64,000 nt of DNA from Treponema sp. (GCA_009777735.1 WRLF01000002.1:62001-126000), one strand, 5' to 3'; positions 1-10,642 are shown, numbered from the stretch's first letter. Notes: a model not told the origin generated them from the sequence alone. Translations and numbers: made by a program.

Positions 1-43
1 TGATTTTTTCGTCGTATATATTCGTTATATAAAAGGTATTCCA

Positions 44-261
44 ATGAATTGGTATAAAAAAACAAAGCTGAATTGATTTTGGAATTAAACTCGAACGCAG
101 ATACAGGATTATCGTCGGATTCCATAGAAAAAAGACAACAGAAATACGGAAAAAATCAATTTAAAGAACAAGAGCGTGACAGTATTTTTAAAATGGTTTT
201 ACACCATATGCAAAATATTGCCGCCGTCATTCTATGCATAGCCGCCGCACTTTCCCTATGA
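44..261 (+). pseudogene. P-type cation ATPase, N-terminal remnant
   Basis: The fragment resembles the cytoplasmic N-terminal domain of P-type (calcium-type) ATPases, with a KYGKNQF motif followed by the start of the first membrane helix. An ATG at 44 opens MNWYKKTK, but the rest of the similarity continues in another frame from about position 61. This points to a frameshift in the A-run near 55-61. The second frame stops at 261, right after the first hydrophobic segment, and the actuator, phosphorylation and nucleotide-binding domains are absent downstream. Only about 70 of the usual 850-900 residues remain, so this is a dead gene. The 120 bases that follow carry a short GTGCCTGACACC-type motif and no gene. 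The family call rests on the N-domain pattern only. Confidence 0.6.
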
Positions 262-382
262 TGGGTATAATCGCCGGATACCTGAACGAAGCCAAAAAAT
301 TGCTTAAAAAAGTGCCTGACACCATTTCCCTGCCCACTGCCGGTTTGTTACCAGGCAGAGTAACAGGGTTTGCGGTGACACC

Positions 383-1150
383 TTACAAATCATAAATTTC
401 TCTCAAAAAAAGGGCTGCAACCTGGGATACGTTAAGGCTTTCGATATTGCCGGTCCCCGGGACACGCAGCAGGTATGAACAGTTGTCCTTGACACTTTGC
501 GGCAGGCCGGTTTCTTCATTTCCCAGTACCAATGCAATACCGGGTTTTCCGTCTCCCGGCCGGTTTGCAATTATTTTACGAAGATCGCCGATGCGCTGCC
601 GTGCGCGGACATCAGTACCAATAACAATGATTTTTTTTATTGCGTCTTTGAGAAACGAGACAGGGTTACTGATTTTTCGTACGGTTATGTGTTCCATACC
701 GCCTTCGGCAATCCGGTAGGCGCTCGTGGTCAGCCGCACCTCGCTGTCATTTTCATTCAGGACAAGAAAATGTGAGTCAAAAAACGCCGCCGCTCTTGCA
801 ATGGCGCCAAGGTTGTGATCGTTCCCTATTTCGTGAAGAATTAACCCCGTTTTCCCTTCTTGCGCCCATAAATCAAGGTCTTCCCTGGTTAACGGTTCAA
901 CGGCCGGTTCTCGTATCATCGCCACCACCCCCTGGTGATGAACGCTTTTACTGATACGCTCCAATTCTTCGTTTTCGCATATTTTATAGGGGCGCTTGCG
1001 TTCCGCAAGTTTTTTGCAAGTTTTGGTGAACAAATTAAATCGGTCTTCCCGCAGAAAAAGACGGTTGATTGTTTCAGGGTGGAATTCAACGGCAGCCAAG
1101 ACTGCTTTCAGGCCGCAAATGGCGAGTTCGTCGGTAAGTTTGTTGCGCAT
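383..1150 (-). CDS. SpoU/TrmH-family RNA 2'-O-methyltransferase
   Basis: A 255-residue S-adenosylmethionine-dependent methyltransferase of the SPOUT (SpoU) class, which modifies ribose 2'-OH in rRNA or tRNA. All three SpoU motifs are visible: motif 1 near residues 108-124 (NDHNLGAIARAA), motif 2 near 207-217 (LVLGNEETGLP) and motif 3 near 229-248 (PGTGNIESLNVSQVAA). An N-terminal substrate-binding part ending in HHQGVVA resembles RlmB and TrmH-group proteins. The exact RNA target cannot be read from the sequence. It lies divergently 38 bases from the adenosyltransferase gene, so the two promoters share a very short intergenic region. Confidence 0.9.
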   Translation of the reverse strand: MRNKLTDELAICGLKAVLAAVEFHPETINRLFLREDRFNLFTKTCKKLAERKRPYKICENEELERISKSVHHQGVVAMIREPAVEPLTREDLDLWAQEGKTGLILHEIGNDHNLGAIARAAAFFDSHFLVLNENDSEVRLTTSAYRIAEGGMEHITVRKISNPVSFLKDAIKKIIVIGTDVRARQRIGDLRKIIANRPGDGKPGIALVLGNEETGLPQSVKDNCSYLLRVPGTGNIESLNVSQVAALFLREIYDL

Positions 1151-1188
1151 GGTTAACTATAACCGATATACTGGTGTTAGAAAACAAC

Positions 1189-1692
1189 ATGAGCGTAGTA
1201 ACAAAAACCGGAGACGACGGGTACACAGACATTATCGGGGGAGAACGCCTGCGAAAAGATCACCCGGCAATAGAATGTATGGGAACCATTGATGAGCTAA
1301 CCGCCTTTCTTGGTGATGCAAAAGCGGCATTGCGGATCAGGGATAATGGATCGGAGGATAGTGCAGACATCATTACCGGGATTCAAAAAGACCTTTTCCT
1401 GCTCATGGGAATACTTGCCGGAATGCCTGTCCCCGAAAAAGGCATTTGCGAGGACCATATTGCCGGTTTGATTGAAGAACTGGAATCAAAGCTGCCACCC
1501 TCAAATTCGTTTGCTATTCCCGGTGCAAACCCTGCCTCGGCAAAGCTTCACATTGCCCGGACCGTTTGCCGCCGCGCCGAACGGCAGCTCATTGGATTTG
1601 GTCTTGACGAAAAAATCAGGGCGGCTATAGTGCCGTATATCAACCGCCTGTCAGACCTTTTGTTTTTGCTTGCGCAGGATACGCAGGATTAA
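1189..1692 (+). CDS. PduO-type ATP:cob(I)alamin adenosyltransferase
   Basis: Converts cob(I)alamin plus ATP to adenosylcobalamin in the cytoplasm. The N-terminal ATP-binding signature TKTGDDGYTD...GGERLRKD and the TIDELTAFLG helix are those of the PduO/MMAB family. The later RTVCRRAERQL helix carries the conserved Arg, Cys and Glu residues of the active site. Length is 167 residues from the ATG at 1189, close to a single-domain PduO. A GTG at 1174 in frame is possible but would add five unlike residues. No cobalamin enzyme lies nearby, so the user of the cofactor is unknown. It converges with the V-ATPase A gene. Confidence 0.88.
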   Translation: MSVVTKTGDDGYTDIIGGERLRKDHPAIECMGTIDELTAFLGDAKAALRIRDNGSEDSADIITGIQKDLFLLMGILAGMPVPEKGICEDHIAGLIEELESKLPPSNSFAIPGANPASAKLHIARTVCRRAERQLIGFGLDEKIRAAIVPYINRLSDLLFLLAQDTQD

Positions 1693-1718
1693 AATCGCCT
1701 TTTACCGGATGCCGCATT

Positions 1719-3527
1719 TTACATTAAAGTACTTGTCCGGTAGCTCTGCTCCAGCTCTTCCAGTAAGGAGCGCATTTTTGCTTCGAACATATCAAGTTCA
1801 TCAAGAGAGTCATTTTTCACCGTGCTTTTAAGCCGGGACAACCCTTCCTTCAGGCCTGTGGCGGAAATTTTCGTGAGAGGTGCACCCAGCTTGATGCAGG
1901 CTAAAGAGCGCTCATGGAATTCCATTATCAATTCCAAAAGCCGTATCTGTTTTGCGGGGACACAGTACATGTCAACTTCGTCAAATGAATCCTGTTGTAA
2001 AAAACCATCTTTGATGATTTCCGATGTAACAAGAATGAGCCTCTGTTCGTCGGGGAGGGCATCGGGGCCGATAAGCCGGACAATTTCCGCCAGTCTTTGT
2101 TCCCGTTTAAGCAGTTCGATGCACTGCGTACGGACTACCGGCCAGCGGTGGTTTACCTGCTCCCACCATGGCTGTACTTCTTCGGCATACTCGGAGTAGC
2201 TGTCGATCCAGCTTATTGCCGGGTAATGGCGTGCATTTGCAAGGCTGCGATCAAGCGCCCAGAAGCATCTGATAAAGCGTTTTGTGTGCTGGGTAACCGG
2301 TTCAGAAAAATCGCCGCCCGGCGGGGATACCGCCCCGATAATTGAGATCGAACCTTCGCGTCCGGAAAGGGTTTGGACACGGCCCGCCCGTTCGTAAAAT
2401 TCTGCCAGGCGGGTGGGCAGATAGGCGGGGAACCCTTCTTCGGCGGGCATTTCTTCCATGCGGCCGGAAAGCTCGCGTAATGCCTCCGCCCAGCGGCTGG
2501 TAGAGTCTGCCATGATGGCAACATGATAACCCATGTCGCGGTAAAACTCGGCCAGCGTTATGCCGGTGTATATCGATACTTCCCTTGCTGCAACCGGCAT
2601 GTTTGAAGTGTTGGCGATAAGCAGGGTCCGTTCCATGAGGCTGCGCCCGGTTCGCGGGTCCTGCAGCCGGGGGAATTCATTGAGAACATCGGTCATTTCG
2701 TTGCCGCGTTCGCCGCACCCAATATATACAATGACATCGGCATCACACCATTTTGCAATAGCATGCTGAGTCATGGTTTTCCCTGTACCAAAACCGCCGG
2801 GCAGTGCTGCCGTGCCGCCTTTGGATAAGGGGAAAAAAACATCAATGACCCGCTCTCCCGTGATTAACGGCTGATTCGGAGCAAGCCGTTTAGCAGCAGG
2901 GCGGGGCTGCCGTACCGGCCACCATTGTGCAATGGGGATTTCCTCGCCAAGGCTTGTTACTGCTGCTGCCTCAAGAATCGTGTAATCGTCTTCGGGACTC
3001 AGAGCGGTAATATCACCGCCTTTAACGCCGGGGGGGATCATTATTTTACAGCTAACGCTGCTGGTTTCCTGTACGGTCCCCAGAACCAAACCTGCACCGG
3101 CGGGAACCTTTTCTCCTGACGCCAGTTTTTTAAGCAGTGACGGATCGGGAACGAAGCGCCATTTTTTTTCTGTATTTAGGGGGGTACCCCGTTCGCCGGG
3201 CGCCATGAATGCGACGCCGTGGGCAGACGGCGCGCCCTTGTTGTACAGCATTTCCAGCGGCCGTTGTATACCGTCAAAAATACCGCCCAGCAGACCGGGA
3301 CCCAGCAGCGCCGAAAGCGGCCGTCCGGTAGAAATGGCAGCGGCAGCGGTTTTTAATCCGGTATTGTCTTCGTAGACCTGTATTACTGCTTCTCCGCCTT
3401 CAAGCCTGACTATCTCGCCGATGATGCGGTTATCTCCCACTTCAACCACGTCAAATAATCCTGCGCCTCCCAGTCCTGTTGCACGGATTATGGGGCCGGA
3501 TATCCGCCGTACCCGTCCTTCAAGCAT
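1719..3527 (-). CDS. atpA: V-type ATPase catalytic subunit A
   Basis: Catalytic nucleotide-binding subunit of a bacterial V/A-type ATPase, which couples ATP to H+ or Na+ movement. The P-loop is GGFGTGKT near residues 244-251, followed by TQHAIAKW. Further signatures are [35 protein letters not shown] and [13 protein letters not shown]. The non-homologous region typical of A subunits is present. The ATG at 3527 overlaps the E-subunit stop by 8 bases (ATGCTTGA), indicating translational coupling, so I prefer it to an upstream in-frame start at 3548. Length is 602 residues, slightly above the usual 580-590. The expected B gene does not follow; a convergent gene does. Confidence 0.93.
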   Translation of the reverse strand: MLEGRVRRISGPIIRATGLGGAGLFDVVEVGDNRIIGEIVRLEGGEAVIQVYEDNTGLKTAAAAISTGRPLSALLGPGLLGGIFDGIQRPLEMLYNKGAPSAHGVAFMAPGERGTPLNTEKKWRFVPDPSLLKKLASGEKVPAGAGLVLGTVQETSSVSCKIMIPPGVKGGDITALSPEDDYTILEAAAVTSLGEEIPIAQWWPVRQPRPAAKRLAPNQPLITGERVIDVFFPLSKGGTAALPGGFGTGKTMTQHAIAKWCDADVIVYIGCGERGNEMTDVLNEFPRLQDPRTGRSLMERTLLIANTSNMPVAAREVSIYTGITLAEFYRDMGYHVAIMADSTSRWAEALRELSGRMEEMPAEEGFPAYLPTRLAEFYERAGRVQTLSGREGSISIIGAVSPPGGDFSEPVTQHTKRFIRCFWALDRSLANARHYPAISWIDSYSEYAEEVQPWWEQVNHRWPVVRTQCIELLKREQRLAEIVRLIGPDALPDEQRLILVTSEIIKDGFLQQDSFDEVDMYCVPAKQIRLLELIMEFHERSLACIKLGAPLTKISATGLKEGLSRLKSTVKNDSLDELDMFEAKMRSLLEELEQSYRTSTLM

Positions 3528-4140
3528 CGCTGAAACCTTTATCACCAAGCAGCGACTTAATCAACTCGGCACGTTGTTCACTCAACAGTGTATCAACAAC
3601 ATTATTGATTGAGGCGCAAATACGGACTTGGCTGTTTTCGATTATTATCTGCGGATACATGGTGTCTGAGTGTTCTTCTTCGATAATTAAAGACTTGCCG
3701 GGTAAAACCTGTTGCAGCAGCGTTTCCGCCTCGCCCTTTTCGATCCGGTGAATTGCGGCGTGTATGCTTTCAATGCCGTCAAGACATTCGCATACGGCAA
3801 TACGTTGTTCCAGTTCATCATACAATATTGCCAGAACGTGCTGACGGTCCAGGCGGGAATACCATGCGGCGGCGGCGGCATTAAGCAGTTTTTCGATTTT
3901 GGCGGACTTTGCCCGGAGTTTGTCTATGGGCAGGGCAGCCATTACTTCCGCTTCGGCAAGAGCGCAGTTTCGCAGGTATTTTTGCTCAAGCTCTGTTATG
4001 GCGGCGGTTAACTTTTCATCCCATTCGGCTGTCTTTGCAGTTATTGTGTCACCGGCGTTTTTGAGGATTCGCCCGGCTTTTTTGCGGGCGTCTTCAAGTA
4101 TTTCCCGCCCTAATATATCTGCCGGTTGCAGTTCTTCCAT
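3520..4140 (-). CDS. atpE: V-type ATPase subunit E-like stalk protein
   Basis: A 206-residue protein with an Ala/Glu/Lys-rich helical N-terminal half (about 1-110), consistent with the coiled-coil peripheral stalk, and a globular C-terminal half, the layout of V/A-ATPase subunit E. It binds the head of the complex and acts as stator. Identity is weak at the sequence level and rests on the layout plus position directly upstream of the A gene, which it overlaps by 8 bases. The gene upstream on the same strand ends 9 bases before it. No strong ribosome-binding site is visible, so its translation may depend on the upstream gene. Confidence 0.75.
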   Translation of the reverse strand: MEELQPADILGREILEDARKKAGRILKNAGDTITAKTAEWDEKLTAAITELEQKYLRNCALAEAEVMAALPIDKLRAKSAKIEKLLNAAAAAWYSRLDRQHVLAILYDELEQRIAVCECLDGIESIHAAIHRIEKGEAETLLQQVLPGKSLIIEEEHSDTMYPQIIIENSQVRICASINNVVDTLLSEQRAELIKSLLGDKGFSDA

Positions 4141-4149
4141 GACGTTTTA

Positions 4150-4608
4150 TTAAAAATCTTCATCAAAAATAACATAATCATGGAAAGATGCCGAGGCATT
4201 ACCGTTTGTAAAAGTAACACCTTCCAGTTCAAATACTGCTATTTCCATTGTATCATCATCAATTAATGCGGTTTCTATGATTATAAACTCAATATCAAAT
4301 GTTTGGCTGCCGGCATATCTTACAATGTCACCGGCTCTTTCAATCCAGACAGGAATGCTCACATTCCCGTTTACGATGCGGGCGCCGGTTCCCGTTTCTG
4401 CTGTCTGATCAAGACTTTGAGCTCCTATAATTTCAAAAGACCAATTTTCGCCTATGAAAAATATATACTTGCCGTTAAATCTTGATGGAATGTCAGTTAC
4501 TGTAAGTGTTCCATTGGGATTTGATTGAGAATAAATATTCTCAATACCAGCCATACCGAATACCAGAGTCATTACCAGTATTCCAAACCAGATTTTTTTT
4601 CCTGTCAT
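4150..4608 (-). CDS. secreted hypothetical protein
   Basis: Unrecognised 152-residue protein. Residues 1-27 form a clear signal peptide (MTGKKIW followed by a hydrophobic core and a likely cut after IYS). The mature part is rich in beta-prone and acidic residues and has no cysteine, which suggests a small periplasmic beta protein. A good ribosome-binding site (AAGGAG) lies 7 bases before the ATG. It is the first gene of a minus-strand run with the V-ATPase E and A genes, ending 9 bases before E. Whether it belongs to the ATPase function or only shares the transcript cannot be said. Confidence 0.7.
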   Translation of the reverse strand: MTGKKIWFGILVMTLVFGMAGIENIYSQSNPNGTLTVTDIPSRFNGKYIFFIGENWSFEIIGAQSLDQTAETGTGARIVNGNVSIPVWIERAGDIVRYAGSQTFDIEFIIIETALIDDDTMEIAVFELEGVTFTNGNASASFHDYVIFDEDF

Positions 4609-4705
4609 TGATTTCTCCTTAATTTTAGATAATGCAATTACTGCCTGTTTAATTATATTCTATTCCGGTGAAATAGGGAACAGGGAGTAAAATACCCTGC
4701 TGCAC

Positions 4706-4735
4706 TTGACAACACATTTTTGGGATATATACAAT
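4706..4735 (+). promoter_or_regulatory. sigma70-type promoter of V-ATPase D gene
   Basis: TTGACA at 4706-4711 is followed, at a spacer of 16 or 18, by TATACA or TACAAT (4728-4735). The predicted start of transcription (about 4741) is within a few bases of the ATG at 4744, and no Shine-Dalgarno is present, so the transcript would have almost no leader. Confidence 0.6.
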
Positions 4736-4743
4736 GCTAACAC

Positions 4744-5376
4744 ATGGCACAGGAACATATAGCTCCAACGAAAAGCAATCTCCTGCGGGTTAAAGAGCGG
4801 CTGGCTTTGGCCGAAGAAGGCCATGATCTTTTGGCGCAAAAACGGGAAATCCTTGTCATGGAGCTTATACAGAAACTGGAGCAGGTTAAAATGCTGGAAC
4901 GGGAACTGGATGCCCGTGTTACAACGGCATATCCCTGCCTCAAGCGGATGCTGGTTGTTGTTGGCCGTGAAAGAGCCGATAAACTGGCGCAAAACATCAA
5001 TTACCGTTTTGATCTGCGGGAAAAACAGGTTACTGCTGCCGGAATGAAGCTGCCGGGGCTGGATTTTCGGCTTCCCAATGCGGAATTAAAATATTCTCCG
5101 ATAAATTCATTTGCGGAATGTGATGAAACTGTGTTAGAATTCTTTGAGATGCTCAAAATTTGCACAGAACTTGCCGCTGTACGAACCATTAGCTGGCGGC
5201 TGGCTCGTGAGGTTCGCAAAACCCAGCGGAGGGTGAATGCACTTGAGAAAATGGTCATACCTGCCGCCAATGAGACAAAAGCATATATTGAAGCATCTCT
5301 TGAAGAACGGGACAGGGATTCATTCTTTGCCAGCAAAATGCTCAAGAAAAAAGGAGTTTCCGGTTTAGTAACATGA
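4744..5376 (+). CDS. atpD: V-type ATPase subunit D
   Basis: Central rotor-stalk subunit of the V/A-type ATPase. The start (IAPTKSNLLRVKERLALAEEGHDLLAQKRE) and the late RKTQRRVNALEKMVIP stretch are the two conserved helical signatures of the ATP-synthase D family. Length of 210 residues is typical. The gene is on the plus strand, divergent from the E-A genes, which is unlike the usual single-operon order E-A-B-D-I-K. It overlaps the following Usp gene by 4 bases (ATGA), so those two are co-translated. B, I and K genes are not in the window. Confidence 0.92.
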   Translation: MAQEHIAPTKSNLLRVKERLALAEEGHDLLAQKREILVMELIQKLEQVKMLERELDARVTTAYPCLKRMLVVVGRERADKLAQNINYRFDLREKQVTAAGMKLPGLDFRLPNAELKYSPINSFAECDETVLEFFEMLKICTELAAVRTISWRLAREVRKTQRRVNALEKMVIPAANETKAYIEASLEERDRDSFFASKMLKKKGVSGLVT

Positions 5377-5855
5377 AACCGCTATTCTCAAACTTAGTTG
5401 TAGCAATCACCGGTTCAGACGCCTCTCTGCTTGCGGCGAAGTACGCCATCGTCATGACCAAGATATATCGCTGCCATTTATCCGCCGTATACGTAGTGGA
5501 TACCGCAACAATCAGACAGCTTACGTTGAGTAAAATATTCATTCAGGCGGAAGGCACCGAGTATGAAAAAAGCCTTGAGGCAAACGGCCGGCGGTATCTT
5601 TCATTTGTTGAAGAACTTGCCCATGCAAAAGGTGTTAAGATCGAAAAAGAGATGCGCAAGGGGGCGGTATACACCGAAATCCTCCATGTCGCCGAAGAAC
5701 GCAAGGCAGACCTGATTGTTATGGGCGGCTGGGAAAAAGACCGCAGCGCACGGGACATTATTGGTCAGACCCATCGTGAAATTATGTTCAACGCAAAATG
5801 TTCGGTACTGATTGTTAAAAATCCGGACGTAGAACAATTATATAAACGCTTGTAA
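5373..5855 (+). CDS. universal stress protein (UspA family)
   Basis: A 160-residue single Usp domain with alpha/beta Rossmann-like pattern: beta1 LVVAITGSDAS, and a C-terminal block ending in AKCSVLIVK. The region that normally holds the ATP-binding GxxGx9G(S/T) motif reads GGWEKDRSARDIIGQTHRE, only partly matching, so ATP binding is uncertain. The start codon overlaps the V-ATPase D stop by 4 bases, so it is co-transcribed with atpD. A link to energy stress sensing is plausible but is only an inference from this coupling. Confidence 0.85.
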   Translation: MKPLFSNLVVAITGSDASLLAAKYAIVMTKIYRCHLSAVYVVDTATIRQLTLSKIFIQAEGTEYEKSLEANGRRYLSFVEELAHAKGVKIEKEMRKGAVYTEILHVAEERKADLIVMGGWEKDRSARDIIGQTHREIMFNAKCSVLIVKNPDVEQLYKRL

Positions 5856-5884
5856 CGGCGAGAATAGTTTAAACAGGAGTAACT

Positions 5885-6292
5885 ATGCGAATAGCGATTG
5901 TAAGCGCACCTGCTCAAAGGCAAGCGCCGCCGGAATATGTGAAGGCTCTTGCTAAAGGAATGGAATTAATGGGCCACCGGGTAGAGCTTGTCGATGCCTA
6001 TACCGATGACGGCATGCGTCTGGGCGGCTGCGAGTACATTGCTGTTGTTTCAGAACCGGTTTCGTTTTTCTCCGGCAAAATCCCCGAAGTACTCCCTAAA
6101 ATCCTCTCCGCAGGCAGCGGCCTTGGCGGAAAAAAAAGCGCTGCTTTTATCAAAAAAGCGGGCTTGCGTTCAAACAAAGCCCTTGCTGTGTTAATGAAGG
6201 CCATGGAAAAAGAAGGGATGATGGTAAACTGGAGCGACATTTTACTGAATGCCCCGCACGCCGAGGCTATGGGGAAGCGTATCGGCGCGTAG
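5885..6292 (+). CDS. hypothetical protein, flavodoxin-like fold pattern
   Basis: Unrecognised 135-residue cytoplasmic protein. It begins with a beta strand (MRIAIVSAP), a helix, a second strand (HRVELVDAY) and a third (YIAVVSEPVSFFSGKIPEVLPK), the order seen in flavodoxin-like domains, but the phosphate-binding loop is not typical. The C-terminal part has a Lys-rich helix. A clear ribosome-binding site (ACAGGAG) lies before the ATG. It follows the Usp gene by 29 bases and probably shares its transcript. It converges with enolase. Confidence 0.6.
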   Translation: MRIAIVSAPAQRQAPPEYVKALAKGMELMGHRVELVDAYTDDGMRLGGCEYIAVVSEPVSFFSGKIPEVLPKILSAGSGLGGKKSAAFIKKAGLRSNKALAVLMKAMEKEGMMVNWSDILLNAPHAEAMGKRIGA

Positions 6293-6302
6293 GGGTAAAA
6301 CC

Positions 6303-7679
<1,377 letters not shown>

Positions 7680-8654
7680 TTACTTTAAAGCTTCTTCGTA
7701 GTGGTTTGCGTCCAGTTCCGGGAAATGTTGTTCGCAGAGAAAATGGCGGATGCGGAAACAGAGACTGCATTTTGAGGGGTAACCTGCTGCATCCGGAATA
7801 AAACCATGCTGCCGGGCCAGTTCCAGTAAAGCCGTCATACCGCCGTGGTAAAGTGTTTCAAAAACGGGGTATTTGCCTGAGGGGATGCCGTTAATTGCTT
7901 CTGACAACGGAATACGCATGCCTGTACAGCGAGGGGGTATAAAATAACCATCCTTGTCCACATGAAAATGGCCGGTTGATAGCAGATTATCACAGGGGGA
8001 GTCACCGGCGGTGAGAGATTCCAATGGCCGGCGGGGAGCGAATTCCTGTTCTATGTTGACTGCCCTGCCGCCGTAGGCAATACCGTAATTTTGGGCGGTT
8101 TTTGGTAAATAATTTCCGGAAAGGGTTTTTTCCATACTTGACCGGGAATGGGTTTTTTGCGGGTCAAGCTGCGAAAGGAAGGGATAATACTCCTGTTTCC
8201 AGAGAAAAAAGTCCATACCGGTTTTTCTGCACAGATTCGCAAGGGTTACCGGTGCACCGTAGGGAACAAATTCGGCATGGAAAGGATCGATAGAAATGCA
8301 CAGGGTACCGGCGCCTTCCGCCAACAGGCAGTGCAGGTATTCCACTGCCTTATTTTCATCAGTGATTGCCCAGAAAGCATTCGTCTCGATATATTCAAGG
8401 GCAATTCCAGCCTGCTTAAGTGCACGGATCATCATCAGCAAGCCTTCAAAATTGAGAAAAGGCTCTCCGCCGCCGATGTGCACTGAATAGCAGCCGCCTT
8501 CATGCAGAAGCCGGCAGATTGCGTCAGCTGTTTCTGCATCAACATACCCCGGCCTTCTGTCCGGAGAGCAACTGTACAAACAATGACGGCAGGCAGCATT
8601 GCACTCGTAATTCACCATGATGCCGCCGTGAAAAAGAGTTCCCGTTTTTATCAT
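7680..8654 (-). CDS. radical SAM protein with C-terminal Cys cluster
   Basis: A radical S-adenosylmethionine enzyme of unknown substrate, 324 residues from the ATG at 8654. The Fe-S motif CNAACRHC sits near residue 20, followed by VHIGGGEPFLN (the GGE motif). The C-terminal region has several Cys residues, including CSLCFRIRHFLC, which could hold a second cluster as in SPASM-like proteins. It follows the PflX-like radical-SAM gene by 8 bases, so the two form an operon. The start region is built of TTACCTT-type heptamers; an in-frame start at 8681 would overlap the upstream gene by 19 bases. Substrate unknown. Confidence 0.8.
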   Translation of the reverse strand: MIKTGTLFHGGIMVNYECNAACRHCLYSCSPDRRPGYVDAETADAICRLLHEGGCYSVHIGGGEPFLNFEGLLMMIRALKQAGIALEYIETNAFWAITDENKAVEYLHCLLAEGAGTLCISIDPFHAEFVPYGAPVTLANLCRKTGMDFFLWKQEYYPFLSQLDPQKTHSRSSMEKTLSGNYLPKTAQNYGIAYGGRAVNIEQEFAPRRPLESLTAGDSPCDNLLSTGHFHVDKDGYFIPPRCTGMRIPLSEAINGIPSGKYPVFETLYHGGMTALLELARQHGFIPDAAGYPSKCSLCFRIRHFLCEQHFPELDANHYEEALK

Positions 8655-8662
8655 CTTACCTT

Positions 8663-9628
8663 TTACCTTGCATAGTGCCACACCGGAACCGACAAAGCCG
8701 ACGAAAAAGGATTGGGGCGGGTAAAATCCGGCAGCCAGTCATTACCGGTTACGAGGTCCTGGCAAAAACCTTCTTCAATGCCAAATTCAGTCAGCCACTC
8801 CAGAACGGTTTCATATTCCCGCATGCTTAGAAAACGCCTTGGTCCGGGATACATATCATTGTCATTTCCAATTTGTGTGTACTGGCTCATTAATGAAAGC
8901 CGGGCACTGCCGGCAATATTATCGGCAAACCAGTGCAGTACGGCCCGCGTGGACTCAAGATGGCCGGGAAGGATGAGGTGGCGGACAATGACATTATGCA
9001 GGTTGTTGTGTGTCATCCACAAAATTGCTCTCGTTGCAGCCTGGGGATAATCCGCCGCATTGAAAAACCGTTCTGCAAGATCATTGTCCAGGGTTTTTAG
9101 GTCAGGCAGCCAGAGCGCAACATGTTCATGCAGCAATTCCAGAGATTCAATGCCGTCATAACCGGATGAGTTCCATAATACCGGTATTCGCAATCCGGCA
9201 GTTTGAGCGGCGCTTAATCCCCGGACAATGGCAGGTACCGCATGGCTGCCGGTAACGATATTAACATTCTCCGCACCCTTGTCCTGCAATGCGCAGCAAA
9301 TTGAGGCAAATTCTTCGGTAGAGACTGCCCGTCCCAAAGTCACGGCACCTCCGGGCGGCGAGCCGCCGGAAATCTGCCAGTTCTGGCACAATGGACAACC
9401 CATATTGCAGCCGCTGATAAAAATCGTTCCCGATCCATTAAAACCGCTCAAAGGCGGTTCTTCACCCGAATGCAGGCCGGCAAACGCAAGCCGTAATTCC
9501 GTACCTTCGCCGCATCTCCCTTTCCCGGTAAACCGGTCAATCCCGCAATCCCGCGGGCATAGTGTACAGTTTTTATATAAATCTAAAATACCCACTCTCC
9601 AACTCCGGCCTGCCGTTATGTTTATCAT
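8663..9628 (-). CDS. PflX-like radical SAM protein (COG1313 type)
   Basis: About 320 residues. The N-terminal CTLCPRDCGIDR...GKGRCG cysteine pattern, followed by the radical-SAM motif CNMGCPLCQN near residue 75, is that of COG1313 proteins, formerly called putative pyruvate formate-lyase activators. The true substrate of the family is not settled. I place the start at the ATG 9628; GTG at 9595, with GGAG upstream, is an alternative. A GC-rich repeat inside the gene encodes a Gly/Pro loop (GGSPPGGA) right after the cluster. It is the first gene of a pair with another radical-SAM protein, divergent from the NYN gene. Confidence 0.8.
   Translation of the reverse strand: MINITAGRSWRVGILDLYKNCTLCPRDCGIDRFTGKGRCGEGTELRLAFAGLHSGEEPPLSGFNGSGTIFISGCNMGCPLCQNWQISGGSPPGGAVTLGRAVSTEEFASICCALQDKGAENVNIVTGSHAVPAIVRGLSAAQTAGLRIPVLWNSSGYDGIESLELLHEHVALWLPDLKTLDNDLAERFFNAADYPQAATRAILWMTHNNLHNVIVRHLILPGHLESTRAVLHWFADNIAGSARLSLMSQYTQIGNDNDMYPGPRRFLSMREYETVLEWLTEFGIEEGFCQDLVTGNDWLPDFTRPNPFSSALSVPVWHYAR
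9345..9369. repeat. GC-rich palindromic insertion in radical-SAM gene
   Basis: CACCTCCGGGCGGCGAG and the flanking GCCGCCGG form an imperfect hairpin inside the coding sequence. The core matches the elements at 27222-27239, 51386-51420 and 52711-52745. It encodes a Gly/Pro-rich loop. Confidence 0.5.
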
Positions 9629-9676
9629 AGACAAAAGCGGTTGTGTTTGCTAGACTTGCCGAATAAAGAGGTAATC

Positions 9677-10642
9677 GTGGATAAAAAAATATTGGATGTA
9701 TTGCGAATAGGAATATTTTACGATGGGTATTATTTTTATAAAATCAGTAATTATTACAAATATGAGCATGACAGAAAAGCACGGATAAGCATAAGCGGAT
9801 TGCATGAATTTATCAGAAACGAAATTGCAAACTTTGTCGGCATGGACAAACGCAGATGTCAGATAATTGATTCGCATTATTTCAAAGGGCGCTCGCTGGC
9901 AAAAGATGTGGGGGAAAAAGTCCAGAGCGAAAGAGTCTTTGAAGACATACTGATGAGGGAAAACATCGTCAGCCATTATCTGCCTCTGCGTTTTGCCGGA
10001 GAAGGCAATGTTGGGCAGGAAAAAGGCATTGATGTCTGGCTGGCCCTTGAAGCCTACGAGCTTGCCATTTACAAGCATTTTGACATTCTCGTACTAATAG
10101 CCGGTGACGGTGATTACGTCCCGCTCGTCCGCAAACTCCATACGCTTGGTACGCAAGTAATGCTCGTTTGCTGGGATTTTTCCTACCATAATGAAAGCGG
10201 CCATATGGTTGAAACAAAAACTTCCCGCCAGCTTTTGTCCGAAGTTTTCTTTCATGTGCAAATGCACCAAAAAATCGAACAAAATGACAATGAGTACATC
10301 AAAGATCTGTTTGTGCCGGAAAAACCCCAGGAATATATTTTTAATTTCAGTCCGTCAGCGGAATCATCCCCTGCAATATCAGAAAAATACACAGAACCGG
10401 CTGTAAAGGCAGCGGAAGAATTCATATCAACGATTTTTAGCATCAATCCCAACGGCTACGGTTTTATCAAGGACGATGTTAAAAACAATATTTTCTTTCA
10501 CTACAGCAGACTGACAAACTGTGATTTTGCCGAGTTGAAACAGGGCATGAAAGTCCGGTACACGGTAGAAGAAGATGCTGAACGCAGTAAACGGGAAGAA
10601 ATGCCCTGTTACCGGGCTACGAAGGTAACGCTGGTTGAATAA
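9677..10642 (+). CDS. NYN-domain (LabA-like) protein with cold-shock domain
   Basis: A 321-residue fusion. Residues 1-190 form an NYN/PIN-like nuclease-type domain: IGIFYDGYYFYK with an early Asp, and the acidic core ILVLIAGDGDYVPLVRKL. Residues about 255-320 form a cold-shock/S1-like OB domain (NGYGFIKDDVKNNIFFHYSRL) that binds single-stranded nucleic acid. A ribosome-binding site (AAAGAGG) precedes the GTG at 9677, preferred to an upstream TTG. The architecture suggests an RNA-binding ribonuclease or RNA regulator; the substrate is unknown. It precedes murA with its own promoter in between. Confidence 0.85.
   Translation: MDKKILDVLRIGIFYDGYYFYKISNYYKYEHDRKARISISGLHEFIRNEIANFVGMDKRRCQIIDSHYFKGRSLAKDVGEKVQSERVFEDILMRENIVSHYLPLRFAGEGNVGQEKGIDVWLALEAYELAIYKHFDILVLIAGDGDYVPLVRKLHTLGTQVMLVCWDFSYHNESGHMVETKTSRQLLSEVFFHVQMHQKIEQNDNEYIKDLFVPEKPQEYIFNFSPSAESSPAISEKYTEPAVKAAEEFISTIFSINPNGYGFIKDDVKNNIFFHYSRLTNCDFAELKQGMKVRYTVEEDAERSKREEMPCYRATKVTLVE

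Noticed and set aside
917-945. CCACC...GGTG palindrome in the SpoU gene
   Set aside because: It encodes the family-conserved HHQGVVA segment, so it is not an inserted element like those in murD and hrpB.
2310-2340. GCCGCCCGGCGGGG stretch in the V-ATPase A gene
   Set aside because: It encodes the conserved [10 protein letters not shown] motif.
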